Made by a program: the position numbers and the translations under genes. Under the pieces are notes generated by a model. That model searched no databases and was not told where the DNA came from. It worked only from the letters and a program-made list of their open reading frames with translations. From Lewinellaceae bacterium (lineage in GTDB: Bacteria; Bacteroidota; Bacteroidia; Chitinophagales; Saprospiraceae), in the NCBI GenBank assembly GCA_020636325.1, contig JACJYC010000004.1, positions 186,001-250,000 on the forward strand: a DNA stretch of 64,000 bases, written 5' to 3'. Of the stretch, positions 43,397-51,497 are shown piece by piece; the stretch's first letter is position 1; every line of letters starts with the position of its first letter.

Positions 43397-44917
43397 ATGA
43401 CGGCATTTTTAGCCATTTTATGTGTCTTTCTGATCGGCATCGTCGTCGTTCAGATCGGACGTGTCACGGAACTGGCTTCTAAGATCCGAGGTGAGGAGGA
43501 AATGCAGGATCGGACCAATAAAAGCAACGCCAGCCTGATGTTGGCGTTCATGGTCGTTTTCCTGGTCGCCTCCGTGTATTCGGCATATCACTACAAAAAC
43601 TATATGCTGGGCTACGGGCCGCACGAATCGGCTTCGGCTCACGGCTCCACGCTGGACAGCATGTTCAAGATCACCCTGTTCTTCACGGGGATCGTGTTCG
43701 TGCTGACCCAGATCGCCCTTTTCTATTTCGCCTGGAAATACAAGGCCGACAAAAACCGGACGGCGGATTTCATCTCCCACGACAACAAGCTGGAGATGAT
43801 CTGGACGCTGATCCCGGCGGTCGTCATGACTTACCTGGTGGTCGGCGGCCTGGATGCCTGGAATCAGGTAATGGCGGATATCCCGGAAGGCGCCGTTTCG
43901 ACCCTGGTGCCGCAAAATGACAAGGAATTCCTGGAGATCGAGGCGACCGGCTGGCAATTCGGCTGGACCATCCGTTACCCCGGCGAAGATGGAAAGATCG
44001 GCAAGAAGAACTTCAAGCTCATTTCCAACAATAACCCGCTGGGCCAGGATTGGGCCGATGAGAAGAACCTCGATGACATGCACGTCGGGGAGATCGTGCT
44101 GCCGAAAGGCGCGCTGGTTCGCGTTCGCGTGACCTCCAAAGACGTTTTGCACAACTTCAACCTGCCGCATTTCCGCAACAAGATCGACGCGGTGCCGGGC
44201 ATGCCGACCTATATCGTCTTCCGTCCAACCAAAACAACGGAAGAATACCGGCAAATGCTCAAGGACTACAAAGAATATCAGCGGCCGGATCCGAACGATG
44301 ATACCAAAATGCTGTGGGAGACCTTCAACTACGAGCTGACCTGCGCAGAACTCTGCGGAAAAGGCCACTACAGTATGCGCATGCTCGTGAAGATCGTCGA
44401 AGAACCCGAGTACCGCGCATGGCTTGAAAAGCAAAATTCTTATTATCTTTCCACCATCCGCTTCAAGGACGGCGACCCTTACAAGGATAAATTGTTTGAT
44501 TTTGAAGTTAAGGCGCGGAAAGCGGAATTCGACGAAACCCTCGACAAGGCGCTGGCGGCGCAGGAAGCTGCGGCTAAAACCATCCGGCTGACCTATGTCA
44601 ATTTCGAAACAGGCGGCGCCGACCTGACTTCGCTTTCACACTACGAACTGGATGACCTGGCCGACGCCATGAAGCGCTATCCCAACCTGCGCATCGAGGT
44701 AGCCGGTCATACGGATAACACAGGGTCGCCTGATGCCAACCAGACCTTGTCCGAACAGCGCGCGCAAGTGGTGTATGACTACCTGTCAAAAGCCGGCGTT
44801 TCCGCAGACCGGATGACGGCCAAAGGCTACGGACAAACCGTGCCGGTCGATACCAACGATACGGAGGCGGGCCGGGCCAAGAACAGGCGCACCGAATTTG
44901 TGATTCTCAACCAATAA
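43397..44917 (+). CDS. coxB: Cytochrome c oxidase subunit II fused to an OmpA-like domain
   Basis: Residues 1-150 hold about four hydrophobic segments, more than the usual two. The cupredoxin domain keeps the full CuA ligand set: H252, C316, E318, C320, H324 and M327 (within LTCAELCGKGHYSM). After a charged linker (350-394), residues about 395-506 are an OmpA-C-like domain: RLTYVNFETGGADLTSLSHY, GHTDNTG with D440, LSEQRAQVVYDYL with R455, and NRRTEFVI. D440 and R455 match the diaminopimelate-binding pair of OmpA. The chain therefore both accepts electrons at CuA and could bind peptidoglycan. This fusion is unusual; see findings. Confidence 0.9.
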   Translation: MTAFLAILCVFLIGIVVVQIGRVTELASKIRGEEEMQDRTNKSNASLMLAFMVVFLVASVYSAYHYKNYMLGYGPHESASAHGSTLDSMFKITLFFTGIVFVLTQIALFYFAWKYKADKNRTADFISHDNKLEMIWTLIPAVVMTYLVVGGLDAWNQVMADIPEGAVSTLVPQNDKEFLEIEATGWQFGWTIRYPGEDGKIGKKNFKLISNNNPLGQDWADEKNLDDMHVGEIVLPKGALVRVRVTSKDVLHNFNLPHFRNKIDAVPGMPTYIVFRPTKTTEEYRQMLKDYKEYQRPDPNDDTKMLWETFNYELTCAELCGKGHYSMRMLVKIVEEPEYRAWLEKQNSYYLSTIRFKDGDPYKDKLFDFEVKARKAEFDETLDKALAAQEAAAKTIRLTYVNFETGGADLTSLSHYELDDLADAMKRYPNLRIEVAGHTDNTGSPDANQTLSEQRAQVVYDYLSKAGVSADRMTAKGYGQTVPVDTNDTEAGRAKNRRTEFVILNQ

Positions 44918-44983
44918 TGAACAAATTTGAAAGAAGGGCATTTAATTGCTGATTCTTCAAAAACGAATAAATCTTTATAGCGC

Positions 44984-46837
44984 ATGGCAAACGCACATGT
45001 TCATCCGGAAACTCAAGAGGAACGTCTGATCGAAGAACACGGTTACGACGATCACTTTCATGAGCACCACCACGGCGACAAGTTCCAGTCGAACTTCCTG
45101 ACGACCTATATTTTCAGTCAGGATCACAAGATCATCGCCCGCCAGTTCCTGATCACGGGTATGATCTGGGCGATTATCGGCGGTTTGATGTCGCTGGTTT
45201 TCCGCCTTCAACTGGGTTTTCCTGACGAGAGCCTCGCATGGCTCAAGCCGGTTCTGGGCAAGTGGATCACGGTCAGTGAAGCCGGTGTCGGTACGCTGTC
45301 CCAGGAGTTTTATTACGCCCTGGTGACCATGCACGGCACCATTATCGTATTCTTCGTGTTGACGGCTGGCCTTAGCGGCACCTTCAGCAACCTGCTGATC
45401 CCGTTGCAGGTCGGCGCCAGGGATATGGCTTCTCCGTTCCTGAACATGCTGTCCTACTGGTTCTTTTTCCTGGCCAGCGTGGTCATGTTTGCCTCCTTGT
45501 TCCTCAGCACCGGCCCGTTTGCCGGCGGCTGGACGGCCTATCCGCCGCTGAGCGCCTTACCGCAGGCCTCCGACGGCTCGGGCACGGGGATGACCCTGTG
45601 GATCATCAGCCTTGTATTCTTTGTCGTTTCGGTACTGCTGGGCGGCATCAACTATATCACGACGGTATTGAACCTGCGCACCAAGGGGATGAGCATGTGG
45701 CGCATGCCGCTGACGATCTGGGCCTTCTTCGTGACGGCGATCCTGGGTCTGTTGTCCTTCCCGGTTCTCGCATCCGGTTTCTTCCTGCTGATGTTTGACC
45801 GCGGATTGGGTACGAGCTTTTACCTGAGTGAGATCTTCATCGGCGGGCAGGCGCTCGACCATGTCGGCGGCAGCCCGATCCTGTACCAGCACTTGTTCTG
45901 GTTCCTGGGCCACCCGGAGGTATATATCATCATTCTCCCCGCCATGGGGATTGTGTCCGAAGTATTGTCTGTTCATGCGCGTAAGGCGATCTTCGGTTAC
46001 AAGGCGATGGTTTATTCGATCCTGGCCATCGGCTTCCTGAGCTTTATCGTTTGGGCGCACCACATGTTCATGTCCGGTGTGAACCCCTTTATTTCGAACT
46101 TCTTCGTGATCTTTACGCTGATCATCGCCGTTCCTTCGGCGGTGAAGGTGTTCAACTGGATCACCACGTTATACAAAGGCAATATTCGCTTTACCGCGGC
46201 CAGCCTGTTTGCGATAGGTTTCGTGTCCATGTTCATCTCGGGCGGTCTGACCGGTATTTTCCTCGGTAACTCGGCCATCGACATCCAGATGCACGATACC
46301 TACTTTGTGGTTGCCCACTTCCATATTGTAATGGGGGTTGCGGCGTTCTTCGGCATGTTCGCGGGGGTCTATCACTGGTTCCCCAAAATGTTCGGCCGGT
46401 TCATGAACGAGACGCTGGGCAAGATCCACTTCTGGATCACCATGGTGGGCGCATATGCCATTTTCTGGCCGATGCACTACCTGGGCATGGCCGGCGTGCC
46501 GCGCCGGTATTACCGGTTCGATACGTTTGAAACCTTCCGCCATTTTGCGGAAATGAATAAATTCATCACGGTAGCGGCCGTTATCGTATTTGCCGCTCAG
46601 TTGCTGCTGGTGATCAACTTCTTCTACAGCATCTGGAAAGGGAAGAAAATGACCAACCCCAATCCGTGGGGGGCATCCACCCTGGAATGGACGACGCCGA
46701 TCAATGTAGGGCACGGCAACTGGGCCGGCAAGATCCCGGCAGTTCAGCGCTGGCCGTACGATTACGGTAAGGACGGCAGAGAGTTCATTCCGCAGATCGA
46801 ACCGTTGAAAGACGGCGAGAGCGACGGCGGGCATTGA
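44984..46837 (+). CDS. coxA: Cytochrome c oxidase subunit I (aa3-type)
   Basis: This 617-residue haem-copper oxidase core has about twelve hydrophobic segments. The haem a ligands are H117 and H447, the haem a3 ligand is H445, and CuB is bound by H310, H359 and H360, with the cross-linked tyrosine Y314 in GHPEVY. These define a proton-pumping A-type oxidase that reduces O2 to water. The N-terminal 35 residues contain an unusual His-rich stretch (YDDHFHEHHHGD, residues 21-32). It follows coxB by 66 nt and the gene order indicates a supercomplex with ACIII. Confidence 0.93.
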   Translation: MANAHVHPETQEERLIEEHGYDDHFHEHHHGDKFQSNFLTTYIFSQDHKIIARQFLITGMIWAIIGGLMSLVFRLQLGFPDESLAWLKPVLGKWITVSEAGVGTLSQEFYYALVTMHGTIIVFFVLTAGLSGTFSNLLIPLQVGARDMASPFLNMLSYWFFFLASVVMFASLFLSTGPFAGGWTAYPPLSALPQASDGSGTGMTLWIISLVFFVVSVLLGGINYITTVLNLRTKGMSMWRMPLTIWAFFVTAILGLLSFPVLASGFFLLMFDRGLGTSFYLSEIFIGGQALDHVGGSPILYQHLFWFLGHPEVYIIILPAMGIVSEVLSVHARKAIFGYKAMVYSILAIGFLSFIVWAHHMFMSGVNPFISNFFVIFTLIIAVPSAVKVFNWITTLYKGNIRFTAASLFAIGFVSMFISGGLTGIFLGNSAIDIQMHDTYFVVAHFHIVMGVAAFFGMFAGVYHWFPKMFGRFMNETLGKIHFWITMVGAYAIFWPMHYLGMAGVPRRYYRFDTFETFRHFAEMNKFITVAAVIVFAAQLLLVINFFYSIWKGKKMTNPNPWGASTLEWTTPINVGHGNWAGKIPAVQRWPYDYGKDGREFIPQIEPLKDGESDGGH

Positions 46838-46887
46838 CGGCGACAACTGAAACATTGCAGGTCGTAAATTCCTGAAAAAGCGAGACG

Positions 46888-47781
46888 TTGAACGTAAAAG
46901 TTGAAAAATCGGGTATTGGGCATCGAATCGGGGCAAAGGTCCGCGATTATAAAATGCTGATCAAATTCAGGCTGACGCTGACGGTTGTTTTTTCTTCTGT
47001 CATGGCTTTTTTGATCGCAGCCCAAACCGGGGTGAATCCGGTTGCCGTACTGGTGCTGGCGTTGGGCGGATTTCTGGTAACGGGAGCCGCGAACACGCTT
47101 AATCAGGTTATGGAAAAGGATTTTGACCGGCTGATGAAGCGAACGATGGACCGGCCGTTGGCGGCCGGCCGGATGCAGATCTCGGAAGCGGTTATGGCGG
47201 CAGGCCTGATGAGTTTGTTTGGGATCAGCCTGTTGGCGATGTTCAATCCGTGGACGGCTTTTCTGGGTACGGTGGCTATGTTGAGCTACGCATTCCTGTA
47301 CACGCCGCTGAAGCGGATCACACCGAATGCCGTAGCCGTAGGCGCCATACCGGGCGCGCTGCCGGTCATGATCGGGAGCGCTGCGGCGGAAGGTCAGATC
47401 ACTTTGCTGGCGCTGGCGTTGTTTGCCCTGCAATTTTGCTGGCAGTTTCCTCACTTCTGGTCGATCGGTTGGCTGGGATACGAGGACTACCGCAATGCCG
47501 GGTACAAGCTGTTGCCGGCCAAGAGCCAACAGGACCGGAATACCGGCAAACAATCACTCCTGTATGCCTTGTTCCTGGCGCCCATATCGGCGTTGCCCTT
47601 TCTGATGGGCATAAGCGGTGCGATTTCGCTGGGAATCGTGCTGGCCCTGACGGCGGGATACGCCTGGTTTGCCTGGCGGTTTTACAGGGATTGCAACCGC
47701 AAAGCGGCTCTGGGACTGATGTTTTATTCGTTTTTCTACATCCCGGTCGCTTTGATCGCATTTTATTTTGACAAAATATAG
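46888..47781 (+). CDS. ctaB: Protoheme IX farnesyltransferase (haem O synthase)
   Basis: The 297-residue UbiA-family enzyme has about eight membrane segments and the prenyl-transfer motif NQVMEKDFDRLMKRTMDRPL (residues 72-91), with N and D residues for Mg-diphosphate binding, plus a second acidic loop (YEDYRNAGYKLLPAK) near residue 193. It farnesylates haem b to haem O, the precursor of haem A used by CoxA. Placement within the oxidase operon is common. A haem A synthase (CtaA) is not in the window. Confidence 0.88.
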   Translation: MNVKVEKSGIGHRIGAKVRDYKMLIKFRLTLTVVFSSVMAFLIAAQTGVNPVAVLVLALGGFLVTGAANTLNQVMEKDFDRLMKRTMDRPLAAGRMQISEAVMAAGLMSLFGISLLAMFNPWTAFLGTVAMLSYAFLYTPLKRITPNAVAVGAIPGALPVMIGSAAAEGQITLLALALFALQFCWQFPHFWSIGWLGYEDYRNAGYKLLPAKSQQDRNTGKQSLLYALFLAPISALPFLMGISGAISLGIVLALTAGYAWFAWRFYRDCNRKAALGLMFYSFFYIPVALIAFYFDKI

Positions 47782-47811
47782 GAAGCGGTTTTCCGCTTAA
47801 AATAATTTTCA

Positions 47812-48396
47812 ATGACAAGCAACGCATCAGTGGCTAAAACAAATACACGGAACAAGATACACCCTCACAAATTCGCATTGTGGGCGGCCTGTGCCGGTAT
47901 TGTCATGATGTTTGCTTCGCTGACCAGCGCGTACCTGGTCCGGCAGGCAGCCGGTAACTGGCTGGAGTTCCGCCTTCCGGAAATCTTTTTTGCCAGTACG
48001 GGGGCTATTGTGGCAAGCAGCCTGACATTGCACGGCTCTTACCTCGCGTTCATGCGGGGCAATGCGGGTCTTTATCGCGGCCTGATGGTGGCGACCGTGA
48101 TCCTGGGCCTGGCTTTCCTCGTCCTTCAATACGAAGGATGGCAGGCGCTTGTTGACATCGGCGTCCCGCTGAAGACGAACCCTTCGGGTGATTTCATTTA
48201 TGTGATCTCCGGCCTGCATGCTGCCCATGTTCTGGGCGGGATCGGGGTATTGACGGTTGCCTTGCTGCACGCTTTCATGCTGGAATACAAGGTAACGCCC
48301 AATCGGAAGGTTCGCTTTGAACTGACATTGACCTACTGGCATTTTGTAGACGCACTTTGGGTCTATCTGCTGGTGTTTTTTATTCTATCGGCTTGA
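47812..48396 (+). CDS. Cytochrome c oxidase subunit III (first copy)
   Basis: This 194-residue membrane protein has five hydrophobic segments typical of short bacterial CoxC proteins (FALWAACAGIVMMFASLTSA, SGLHAAHVLGGIGVLTVALL, LTYWHFVDALWVYLLVFFIL). The final YWHFVD.LWV motif is the subunit III signature. Subunit III stabilises CoxA and contains no cofactor. It lies between ctaB and a second, longer subunit III gene, so the oxidase may have two such chains. Confidence 0.85.
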   Translation: MTSNASVAKTNTRNKIHPHKFALWAACAGIVMMFASLTSAYLVRQAAGNWLEFRLPEIFFASTGAIVASSLTLHGSYLAFMRGNAGLYRGLMVATVILGLAFLVLQYEGWQALVDIGVPLKTNPSGDFIYVISGLHAAHVLGGIGVLTVALLHAFMLEYKVTPNRKVRFELTLTYWHFVDALWVYLLVFFILSA

Positions 48397-48430
48397 ATTT
48401 GAACTGAATATTACAAAACAAAGTCCAATA

Positions 48431-49447
48431 ATGGCAAGCACAGATACTGCATTGGAAAAAGAAGTGCACCAACACGGTGGCGATTGGTCAGGCGGGACGG
48501 AACCGTTCAGGATCAGCTACGGAAAGCTGATGATGTGGTATTTCCTCCTCAGCGACGCGTTTACGTTCGCCGGATTCCTGATTGCTTACGGCGCGCTGCG
48601 CTTCAGCAGTCCGACCTGGCCGGTGCCGGATTACGTCTTTAAAACCCACCCTTTCGGCAAAACTGAATTGCCGCTGATCTTCGTAACCGTGATGTCATTC
48701 CTGCTGATCATCAGTTCTGTGACCATGGTACGCGCCGTACAGGAAGGTCACCGCGAAAACAGGCGGGGCGTTGTACTCTGGATGCTGCTGACCGTTCTGG
48801 GCGGCGTAGGCTTCCTGAGCTGCCAGGGCTGGGAATGGACCAACCTGATCGGCAGGGAGCATATGTCGGTTACCACCAACCCGTTCGGGACCCATACCGA
48901 AGCCGGGGTGTACCTGGACGAGAACGGCAAAGAGTCCGGAGAAACGTTCAGAGCCGGCAGCAGTTATATCATGCACAAAGCTGCAGTGGTCAATGATGAA
49001 CATGCCGAAGCAGCCGAAGGCCATGGCGAGGAAAGCCATGCCGAAGCAGGCGGCCACGGAGAGGAAAGCCATGCCGAAGGCGGTGAGCACCATACCATGA
49101 CGGTCATGAAAAGCGAGCTGCCGATGGACAAACCCGGTTTCTATGTCGATGAGAGGGGCTATATTCACCGGAAGTTCAAGACATCGGAAGGCATCAGCTC
49201 CGGCGACGTCCAGATCGAGGCATTCGGCCCGTCGGCTTTCGGAGCCTTATTCTTCTTCATCACCGGTTTCCACGGTTTTCACGTATTATCCGGTGTGGTC
49301 TTCCTGCTGATCATCCTGATCAACGCGGCAAGCGGCCTGTATGTATCCCGGAAGAACGGCTATGAAATGGTAGAGAAGATCGGGTTATACTGGCACTTCG
49401 TGGATTTGGTCTGGGTTTTCGTATTCCTGGTTTTCTACCTGCTTTAA
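48431..49447 (+). CDS. Cytochrome c oxidase subunit III (second copy) with His/Glu-rich insert
   Basis: This 338-residue subunit III has the ending GLYWHFVDLVWVFVFLVFYL and the membrane segments of CoxC (YFLLSDAFTFAGFLIAYGAL near 37, FITGFHGFHVLSGVVFLLII near 276). Between the third and fourth segments, residues 189-222 form a tandem block (HAEAAEGHGEESHAEAGGHG and so on) with nine histidines and many Glu and Ala residues, which normal CoxC lacks. It could bind metal ions (Cu, Zn or Ni); this is inference. It follows the first copy by 34 nt. Confidence 0.85.
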   Translation: MASTDTALEKEVHQHGGDWSGGTEPFRISYGKLMMWYFLLSDAFTFAGFLIAYGALRFSSPTWPVPDYVFKTHPFGKTELPLIFVTVMSFLLIISSVTMVRAVQEGHRENRRGVVLWMLLTVLGGVGFLSCQGWEWTNLIGREHMSVTTNPFGTHTEAGVYLDENGKESGETFRAGSSYIMHKAAVVNDEHAEAAEGHGEESHAEAGGHGEESHAEGGEHHTMTVMKSELPMDKPGFYVDERGYIHRKFKTSEGISSGDVQIEAFGPSAFGALFFFITGFHGFHVLSGVVFLLIILINAASGLYVSRKNGYEMVEKIGLYWHFVDLVWVFVFLVFYLL

Positions 49448-49482
49448 TCCAATTCGATAAACAGCGTTAATTCAGCATAGCC

Positions 49483-49902
49483 ATGAGCAATCTCAGCTAC
49501 GAAGAATCAAAAAAGAAAGTGTTCAAAGGCCTTTGGCTCCTGGCCGGGGTAACCGTTGCAGAGGTCCTTATCTCTCTGTTCGGCAAAGGTTATATCGGCG
49601 GCGACATCGCGCACAGCGTCAGCTGGTTGATCTACATAGTAGGTCTGGCAATCATCACATTGTCCATTTATAAGGCCTATTTCATCATTTACGAGTTCAT
49701 GCACATGCGGTACGAGGTCAAAACCCTCGCCATGAGCGTGCTGTTGCCGACCGTATTGCTTGTTTGGGCCATCATCGCCTTCTTCCAGGAAGGCGGCTCC
49801 TGGAAGGCCCGCCGTCAGCAGATCAAGGAAAAGAACGAACAGCCCGCCAAACAGGAGGGCATGCTCCAGGATGACCCCGAGACGATTCATCTCTGGGGAT
49901 AA
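49483..49902 (+). CDS. Cytochrome c oxidase subunit IV-like protein
   Basis: The 139-residue product has three hydrophobic segments (LWLLAGVTVAEVLISLF, VSWLIYIVGLAIITLSIYKA, AMSVLLPTVLLVWAIIAFFQ) and a soluble charged tail. The arrangement matches the prokaryotic COX4 family that fills the helix gap in CoxA-CoxC oxidases. No cofactor is bound. The gene ends 11 nt before the SCO-like gene. Confidence 0.8.
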   Translation: MSNLSYEESKKKVFKGLWLLAGVTVAEVLISLFGKGYIGGDIAHSVSWLIYIVGLAIITLSIYKAYFIIYEFMHMRYEVKTLAMSVLLPTVLLVWAIIAFFQEGGSWKARRQQIKEKNEQPAKQEGMLQDDPETIHLWG

Positions 49903-49913
49903 GCCGAAGCATT

Positions 49914-50558
49914 ATGAAGGGAAAGAATCCGTTAAGCCTGGTGGGCGTTTTTTTGTTGCTGGTGGTTTTTCCCGCCGTTTCCTGGTACTACCTTGATTTG
50001 GGAAAGAACAGAAGAATGGACCAATTGTCCCAATTGAAGGATATAGGCCCTGTCCCCGTTTTTTCCTGGCCGGCCAACGGAAGCGGCCCCCTCAAAAAGG
50101 AAATGATCAGCGGCAAGATGTTGATTGCCTGCATTCTGCCGACAGGGGATCAAAAACTCCTGGCCGACTTCGGCGCCCAGTTGAGCGAGTTGCATGAACA
50201 ATTTGATGAAAGAAACGACTTGCTCTTCCCCATATACGTGCCCCATGCGCCTGAAGGGGATTCCAGCCTGACAGCCTTTGCAGGAAAATACGGGCTGAAG
50301 GACCCCGAGCAGGTTTTCTTCATCCCGGTACCGGCTGATTCCGTTTCCGCGGTGGCCGAAGCCTGGAAATTCCCGCTCAACGGCATTCAACCTGACCATA
50401 GCCCCTATCTGGCACTCTGCGATGTCAAGGGGATGATCCGTCGTTTTTTTGACCTTAAAAAACCCGATGAGATCGGCCAATTGGCGGAAGTAACCGCCAT
50501 GATTCTGCCCTTGAAAAAAGATAAGGAATTAATATTCAGAAGAGAGCGCGAACGCTGA
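49914..50558 (+). CDS. SCO-like thioredoxin-fold protein lacking the CxxxC motif
   Basis: The 214 residues start with a membrane anchor (LVGVFLLLVVFPAVSWYYLD) and then a thioredoxin-like fold. The C-terminal DHSPYLALCDVKGMIRRFFD (H162) matches the SCO1/SenC copper-binding histidine region. In the position of the copper-binding CxxxC there is GKMLIACILPTGDQKLLADF: the only cysteines are C73 and C169, neither arranged as CxxxC. By a hand alignment the two expected cysteines are D79 and L83. It may therefore be an SCO protein without copper transfer. Its stop overlaps the start of the next gene (TGATG). Confidence 0.65.
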   Translation: MKGKNPLSLVGVFLLLVVFPAVSWYYLDLGKNRRMDQLSQLKDIGPVPVFSWPANGSGPLKKEMISGKMLIACILPTGDQKLLADFGAQLSELHEQFDERNDLLFPIYVPHAPEGDSSLTAFAGKYGLKDPEQVFFIPVPADSVSAVAEAWKFPLNGIQPDHSPYLALCDVKGMIRRFFDLKKPDEIGQLAEVTAMILPLKKDKELIFRRERER

Positions 50559-51133
50559 TGGAAAACCTCAAACTGGCTAAAAAATTAAATGCCGCAGCCT
50601 GGATCATAACGGTTGCCGTGCTGGTCCTGGTCGGCATGATGAGGCAGGTAAAGATCACCTTGCCGGATGGTTGGGACCTTGGGTTCCTGCCGCCCGCCCA
50701 CGCTACCCTCAACGCGCTGACGGCAGTCATGCTGGTCGTTGCCTACGTGTTCATAAGGAAGAAAAAGATTGAAGCGCACCGCAAATCCATCTACGCGGCG
50801 CTGACCATGTCGCTGCTGTTTTTGTTGTCCTATGTAGCTTACCATTTTACTTCACCCGAAACCCTTTTTGGCGATTTGGACCACAATGGGGTGCTCAGTC
50901 CGGAAGAATTGGGAGCGGTAAGCAACCTCAGACCGGTTTACCTTGTTCTTTTATTGAGCCATATCGGCCTGGCCGCGGTGTCTTTACCCTTTATTTTGTT
51001 TACCTTTATCCGCGGATATACCGGGCAATATGCCAAACACCGGAAAATGGCCAGATGGGTGTTTCCGGTATGGTTGTATGTCGCCGTTACGGGACCGATT
51101 TGTTATTTGATGCTGATGCCATATTATCCCTGA
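50558..51133 (+). CDS. DUF420 oxidase-assembly-type membrane protein with EF-hand loop
   Basis: The 191-residue protein has five hydrophobic segments (about 12-28, 50-66, 78-96, 125-150, 167-188), as in DUF420 proteins (CtaM-like) that help cytochrome oxidase assembly. A soluble loop between the third and fourth segments contains DLDHNGVLSPEE at residues 106-117, which satisfies every position of a canonical calcium EF-hand (D-x-D-x-N-G-x-L-x-x-x-E). I recall no such loop in the family. It overlaps the SCO-like gene by one base and so is cotranslated. Confidence 0.75.
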   Translation: MENLKLAKKLNAAAWIITVAVLVLVGMMRQVKITLPDGWDLGFLPPAHATLNALTAVMLVVAYVFIRKKKIEAHRKSIYAALTMSLLFLLSYVAYHFTSPETLFGDLDHNGVLSPEELGAVSNLRPVYLVLLLSHIGLAAVSLPFILFTFIRGYTGQYAKHRKMARWVFPVWLYVAVTGPICYLMLMPYYP

Positions 51134-51137
51134 GATC

Positions 51138-51377
51138 ATGAAAAACAGAATAGTCAAACTGATCCTTTTATCCTTGGTTTTTGTCCTGATTGCCGGAGCG
51201 ACCTATGCTCAATGCCCTATGTGCCGGGCTGCAGCCGAAAGTAACCTGCAAAACGGCGGCGCTTCGGGCCGGGGCCTGAACATGGGCATCCTTTATATGC
51301 TGGCAACGCCCTACCTGTTGGTCGGTACGCTGGGGTATATCTGGTGGAAAAACCGGAAAAAGAGCGCGGAAGAATAA
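51138..51377 (+). CDS. Small CPMC-motif membrane protein of the oxidase operon
   Basis: The 79 residues contain a signal-like segment (residues 6-23), a CPMC motif just after it (AQCPMCRAAAESN), a second membrane helix (GILYMLATPYLLVGTLGYIW) and a basic tail. Short proteins of this type end cytochrome oxidase operons in Bacteroidota, but their role is unknown. CPMC could bind a metal or act as a redox pair in the periplasm, possibly for copper delivery in place of the CxxxC missing from the SCO-like protein. That link is inference. Gap to the preceding gene is 4 nt. Confidence 0.72.
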   Translation: MKNRIVKLILLSLVFVLIAGATYAQCPMCRAAAESNLQNGGASGRGLNMGILYMLATPYLLVGTLGYIWWKNRKKSAEE

Positions 51378-51497
51378 AATCCTCTCCTTAGGATTAATTT
51401 AACAAAACTTTGGGAATTCCTTTGCATTATTCCGGACGGGCGGCGCGTTTATAAGGAACATTGCATCATTTGCATAACCTTAAAAAACGTGAAAACC

